Position numbers and translations under genes: made by a program
Assembly (NCBI GenBank): GCA_029844215.1
Contig: CM056733.1
Location: forward strand, 48,993,142 to 49,057,141
Source: Przewalskia tangutica
Taxonomy: Eukaryota; Streptophyta; Magnoliopsida; Solanales; Solanaceae
Direction: 5' to 3'
DNA: 64,000 bases
Shown: positions 59,907 through 64,000 of the stretch, one piece after another
How the letters are laid out: the number at the start of each line of letters is the position of its first letter
Numbering within the stretch: the stretch's first letter is position 1
Notes under the pieces: generated by a model
Database searches by the model: none
What the model was told of the DNA's origin: nothing
What the model saw: only the letters and a program-made list of their open reading frames with translations

Positions 59907-62900
59907 TTGTCACGACCAACCGGTTCGTGGATCGTGCCTTACCCCGCACCCAAGTAGACATACATCGAGTAATCACGAACAAACACAACAATAAGAGATA
60001 ATGTATATAAAACAATAATCAGGAAAACTTGCCTTTCGATATATATAAATGACAACTTTTAACATGAGCAGTTTAATCTTTTTACAAACTCCCGCCACAA
60101 CAAGATTACATGCACTTCTAAGAATGATATGACAACAATGGCGGACAGGCCCCGCCAAACCCCGAATGTAAACACTTACTACGCATGGGGACTACACCAC
60201 CGATAAGCCTCCGAGAAACGAGCTTCCCAAACGCCGAATCGTGACCACGAGAGCTAGGATCAACGATCGGTGTACCTCAACTGCGGCATGAACGCACTTC
60301 GGGCGAGGTCGCATAACAGTGCGAGTATGTGAAACTAAAAATACCGCAAATGAAATCATAATAGTCTATAAAGCAGAGACATGTATGATAACCAAACTAC
60401 GCTTTACAATAACTAGCAAATATATCAAGTCGTGACTCACGCCTCAAGTCATCACCAAAGAACATAACAAAGGTCTCACGCCACAACATCAATCGTGCCC
60501 GTGGGACACATTCTCACCGCCAGCTTTATGATATAAAAGTTCCAAGGAACACATGAACACCGTGTCCCACCGTGCCATAATAACACCGCACGGGTAAGTA
60601 CGAAGGCATAGCCGACTACTAACACCTACGCATCAACAAGGTCATGAATCAGATTCATAAGATCTGCTTGCACCGCCACATGATCAAAGCCGCCACTTGC
60701 CCGCAGATCTAATGCGCGCGTCTAGTCTCGAACTTCCCGCAGCCCGCATAGGCCAATCTCATCGCCCGCATGAGGCATCCCCGCATCGAGGGTAGCTACT
60801 CCCGGCATCGCCCCGACTTCGCACCGCACGCCACAAGGACCGCATGCCCATAAAGGACGACACTAACCTCGAACTCTCGAGTTCCGCGATAGCCCCCGGA
60901 CTGCATGAGGTATTCTCGAATCATGTGTCCATCGACCGCTGAGTCTACCCCGCATCGGAGGGCAGCTTAACCCCCGGAATCATCTCAAGAGATGAATGCC
61001 ACAATACTATCATAACGACTGATAGTTAATAAGCACAATCAAGGGAAACCCCTTCACACAAACATCATAAGATACTAACACACGTAGCATCCCAACACGT
61101 TTACTTATCAACGCAATCAAGAAAGTATTACAAGGCTATCACAAACCAATACAATCAAGTTGTTCACACAAGGTACCTTCTACTATATGATTAACAAAAT
61201 CGGGTTTTTATCCCCAAAGTACTTCATACAACAACTCTTTAAAAGATACGTTACTTTCACAATGTCACACAATACCCGTAGTATAAAATAGAGTGACTAT
61301 CCTTTTAAGGTAATTCAATTACTTCTCTTTGTAAAATCAAGTAGCAACATTCTTTTCCAATGATCAAGTTTGCCTAATTTCCAATGTTCAAGTTTCTCAT
61401 TTTAGAAAGGTTTCGTAGTTCATAGTCTTATTCAATTAAGAATATAATTCTCTTTTAAACAATCGGAGAAACATAAGCCTTATATGTGAGTAGGATATTC
61501 TTGTTTATAACAATCTTATTACAGCAGCCATGATCTAGGAAATATCATTTTGTCTCATCTTAGCTTCTATGCAGATGGAAGTTTCTACTGGTTTTAATAA
61601 TACTTAATTATTCAAAACATTTCCTTTATTAACGCTGCAGTTGGTTTGTCGATACACATCCTCGATTTCCAAAATCAAGAAACGTTCTTAAGCCGTTATA
61701 CCTAACTTCCCATAAAGCTAGTATAACTCTTAAGTTCTCAAAACCAAGTATTACTTCTCTTCAAAACGATTTCGTAAATCTTTTGAAATACTTCAAGTTC
61801 TTTATGATCACACATCAAGCCGCTTATAAACAAATCATTTACCTTTTAAAACCACAAAGTGTTTTCTTATCTACATAAAGTCGTTATAACCAACTTCCCA
61901 TAAAGCCGTTATAACACTTTATGTTTTAAACCAATCGAATACATTTAGCACACGACGCTCACCGCACTACATAGTTCACACATATCATGCTAGAAGAGAT
62001 AGGAAGAGGTTCACATACCTCGCGACGATTATCGACTAATAGCAAAATGCCCGAGTACCTCAAGCCGCTCGCCACTCCTTGCCAAGTAGAACGCGCCACA
62101 CGTAGTACTTCAACCTATAAGGCCACAAGGCGCTTATTAACATCTAGATCTTATCGTAGAACATTCTACCGAAAATTCGACAGCACCTCCCCCCCCCCCG
62201 CAACAACGTAAATCTCCTCCTCTATCGGGGCCGGCTACCAAGCCAACCAGGGGGGGGTTATACATCTAACCCTAACGGGTACAATTCTACTCCACGGTAC
62301 TACTACACAAGTCTATCAGAATAATACCCTATGTAATTACAACAAGACTATATATAGTATACTTCTACTATATAATCTAACAACATGTAATTTCCAATTA
62401 CAATAGGGGGACAAGATAATTACCTCGATAAGCCCATAATTATCCGAGTTTAATGTCGATCCTTAGCAAAGTTTTAGCTCCAACTCCGAGCGCTCAACCC
62501 ATTTAAACCACCCTTAGAAGTTCTAACCAACTTCTACACAATACTCCAACTGACTATGGAGATTTTCCTAGGGTTTCGGTTTTGTAAGGACAGACGAAGT
62601 ATAATAGTATTTCGGCTTTTCAGAAAGGTATAACCTTAGAATACAACAAGGTATAAGGCTAAGGTAATTGGGCATAACAACAATACTTTGAGAGTATTTC
62701 TACCAAGAGGGGTATTTATACGAAACACTAGGCTAGGTGTGGTACCCTACCGCCACACCACAAAGGGGAGAGGAGGCTCTACCACAAAGGCCTATCTAGG
62801 AGTGGGGCTCTTGGACGAGAGTCAAACAAGAGGAGAGGAGGGACTTTAACACTTAGGAAATATTTGGAATGGATGAAGAAGTTCATCAACCTTAGAGGGT

Positions 62901-63569
62901 ATTTATAGCACAAGCCAAGGCCAACCAATGGCCAAGATCTAGCCAAGTGCCTAGCAAGTGTAGGGCCAAGATTCACCCATGTGTCCTAGCCAACTTGCAC
63001 ACAAAATATCTACCAAAAATATCTCCTCGCTTCCCCAAATCGTCCACGCCGCCCACTTTGCCCACCAATGAGAGGGTGCCGCGCCTCTCTCGTTGGTCCA
63101 AAATGTTCCGCCTCTCGGAAAAATCCGCAAAAATACTAAATGACATAGCCGAAATTCCCTACGAAAGTCAGAAAACGCTTTCCGAAAACGACTCTAACCG
63201 GTGTTGTGCACAAACATATTTCGCCCAAAGGTGCCACACGGGGTGACACGTGTCGCCCCGATTCGCCCAAAATATTTCGCCTTCCAAAATATCCAAAACG
63301 CCAAAATCTCAAAATCAAAGCGCCCCACAAAACCAGAATTTCTCCCGTGGGCCCCACGTGACCATTTCCAAAATAAAATTCCATAATTCTCTAATATTCC
63401 AGAAGTCCGAATACCAAACTGGGAATCCAATTCCCATTAACGAACCTTTTTCCTTCACAAAACCTAAACTTTTCCGTGGGAAAATCGCCTTTCTTCCTTC
63501 CTTTCCATCTTTCTCGTCAGATTCTCGCACGCACGCCCTCGCATACATACTCGGAACTACGGTATAACA
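59907..63569 (-). repeat. T8 3' LTR, type B
   Basis: 3,663 bp, TGTCACGACC...GGTATAACA. It has the CCGCATAGG block at 60660-60970, the conserved block at 61528-61589, the hairpin at 61872-61924 and a TATA box at 62897-62909. A C-run near 62192 and a G-run near 62252 resemble those in T5's 5' LTR. Confidence 0.88.
62897..62909 (-). promoter_or_regulatory. TATA box, T8 3' LTR
   Basis: Minus strand GCTATAAATACCC. Confidence 0.72.
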
Positions 63570-63580
63570 TTCTCCCTCTT
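63570..63580 (-). other. T8 polypurine tract
   Basis: Minus strand AAGAGGGAGAA next to the 3' LTR. Confidence 0.83.
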
Positions 63581-63759
63581 AGAAACATTCGTCCCAATGT
63601 TCCTTCTAAGTCTCAAAACGAACACGCGAAGATAGTCTTCACTACTATACTTACGAAACAATCCTCGCCACACCGCCATGGAAACACTGCGCAAAACTTA
63701 CATCTAAGTCCACGAGGAAACACCTCTACATCACCACAAATAATACTACTTTTGTCACT

Positions 63760-64000
63760 TTGTCGCGAGCCTTGTCCGACGACCCAACAAATGGTACCGG
63801 CCGCATGCGATCATCAAGCCGTTGTACACTCGGATTCTTATCACATTTCGACATCGCTTTAGTATCCAAAACTCGGTTACTATCTCTAACGTGGTCATCA
63901 TTAATCGGGAACATTCTCGATGGATCTTCGATACTTTCCGAACATAACAATACGAAGACGGACGCCCTTCCTCCTAAGTCGGACGGCAAATGCTAACATA
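63760..64000 (-). pseudogene. T8 integrase C-terminal remnant, cut by window end
   Basis: Minus strand LPSDLGG (about 63985), EDPSRMFPINDDHVRDSN (about 63930-63880), the same tail as T2 and T4. It is followed on the minus strand by the degenerate primer-site-like motif at 63743-63758. Whether T8 has a full pol cannot be seen. Confidence 0.6.

Larger units (their letters stand above)
59907..64000 (-). mobile_element. T8: type B LTR element, 3' end, runs off the window
   Basis: 3' LTR 59907-63569, polypurine tract and 430 bases of interior. Presumed left target duplication is AGTAT at 59902-59906. It is the youngest insertion in its stack because nothing interrupts it in view. Confidence 0.85.

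Overview
This window looks like an intergenic transposon nest from a flowering plant genome, probably a eudicot. I found no host gene, tRNA, rRNA or CRISPR array that I can support. Essentially every base belongs to one of two kinds of element: long-LTR Ty3/gypsy retrotransposons of chromovirus type (pol motifs and C-terminus most like the Tekay/Del lineage), or an L1-type LINE present twice. The plant assignment rests on these families: initiator-Met-tRNA primer sites, LTRs of about 3.4-3.9 kb running TGTTATACC...GTGACA, and a plant L1 with a DUF4283-like and zinc-knuckle ORF1. The species cannot be named from the sequence.

Layout, by insertion order. The oldest layer is a divergent LTR on the minus strand (1-582, 7130-7485, 16791-17695). 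LINE-a (about 599-7118, plus strand) inserted into it with a visible 12-bp target duplication. LTR element T1 (7486-16785, minus) inserted with duplication CCTTG. LINE-b (17696-20562, continuing at 29692-29782) also lies in it. LINE-b was then hit by T2 (20563-29691, minus) and by T3 (29783 onward, minus). T3 is the only element with a recognisable gag-protease-RT-RNase H-integrase region. Its RT reading frame was split by T4 (34870-53155, plus, duplication CTAGG), and T4 contains T5 (39179-48011, minus, duplication AGTTC). The rest of T3 (53161-55125) is cut in its leader by T6 (about 55126 onward, plus). T6 is cut by T7 (58606 onward, plus), and T7's LTR is cut by T8 (59907 to the window end, minus). 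This is at least five levels of nesting.

The LTR elements fall into two subfamilies sharing termini, primer site and several LTR blocks. Type A (T1, T5, T7) has, in the full-length LTRs of T1 and T5, a ~66-bp minisatellite and a 24-bp repeat. Type B (T2, T4, T6, T8, and T3 by its LTR) has clusters of CCGCATAGG-like words. T1, T2, T4 and T5 are structurally complete (two LTRs, primer site, polypurine tract, target duplication) but have internal regions of only 1.1-2.6 kb: a degraded gag, a spacer of unknown origin and, in T2 and T4 (and the visible end of T8), only the 3' end of integrase. They look non-autonomous and would need enzymes from a T3-like relative.

Reading frames are broken almost everywhere. 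Between paired LTRs, AT-rich blocks match exactly, while 1-4 bp gains and losses cluster at GC-rich words such as CAG/CTG/GTG. This suggests consensus errors in the assembly as well as real decay, so 'broken' calls should be read with that in mind. No new defence, metabolic or regulatory system was found. The most interesting items are the nesting record, the internally recombined non-autonomous family with a second primer-site-like motif, the hairpin and the 65-bp block kept in diverged LTRs, and the repeat-bearing LINE ORF1.
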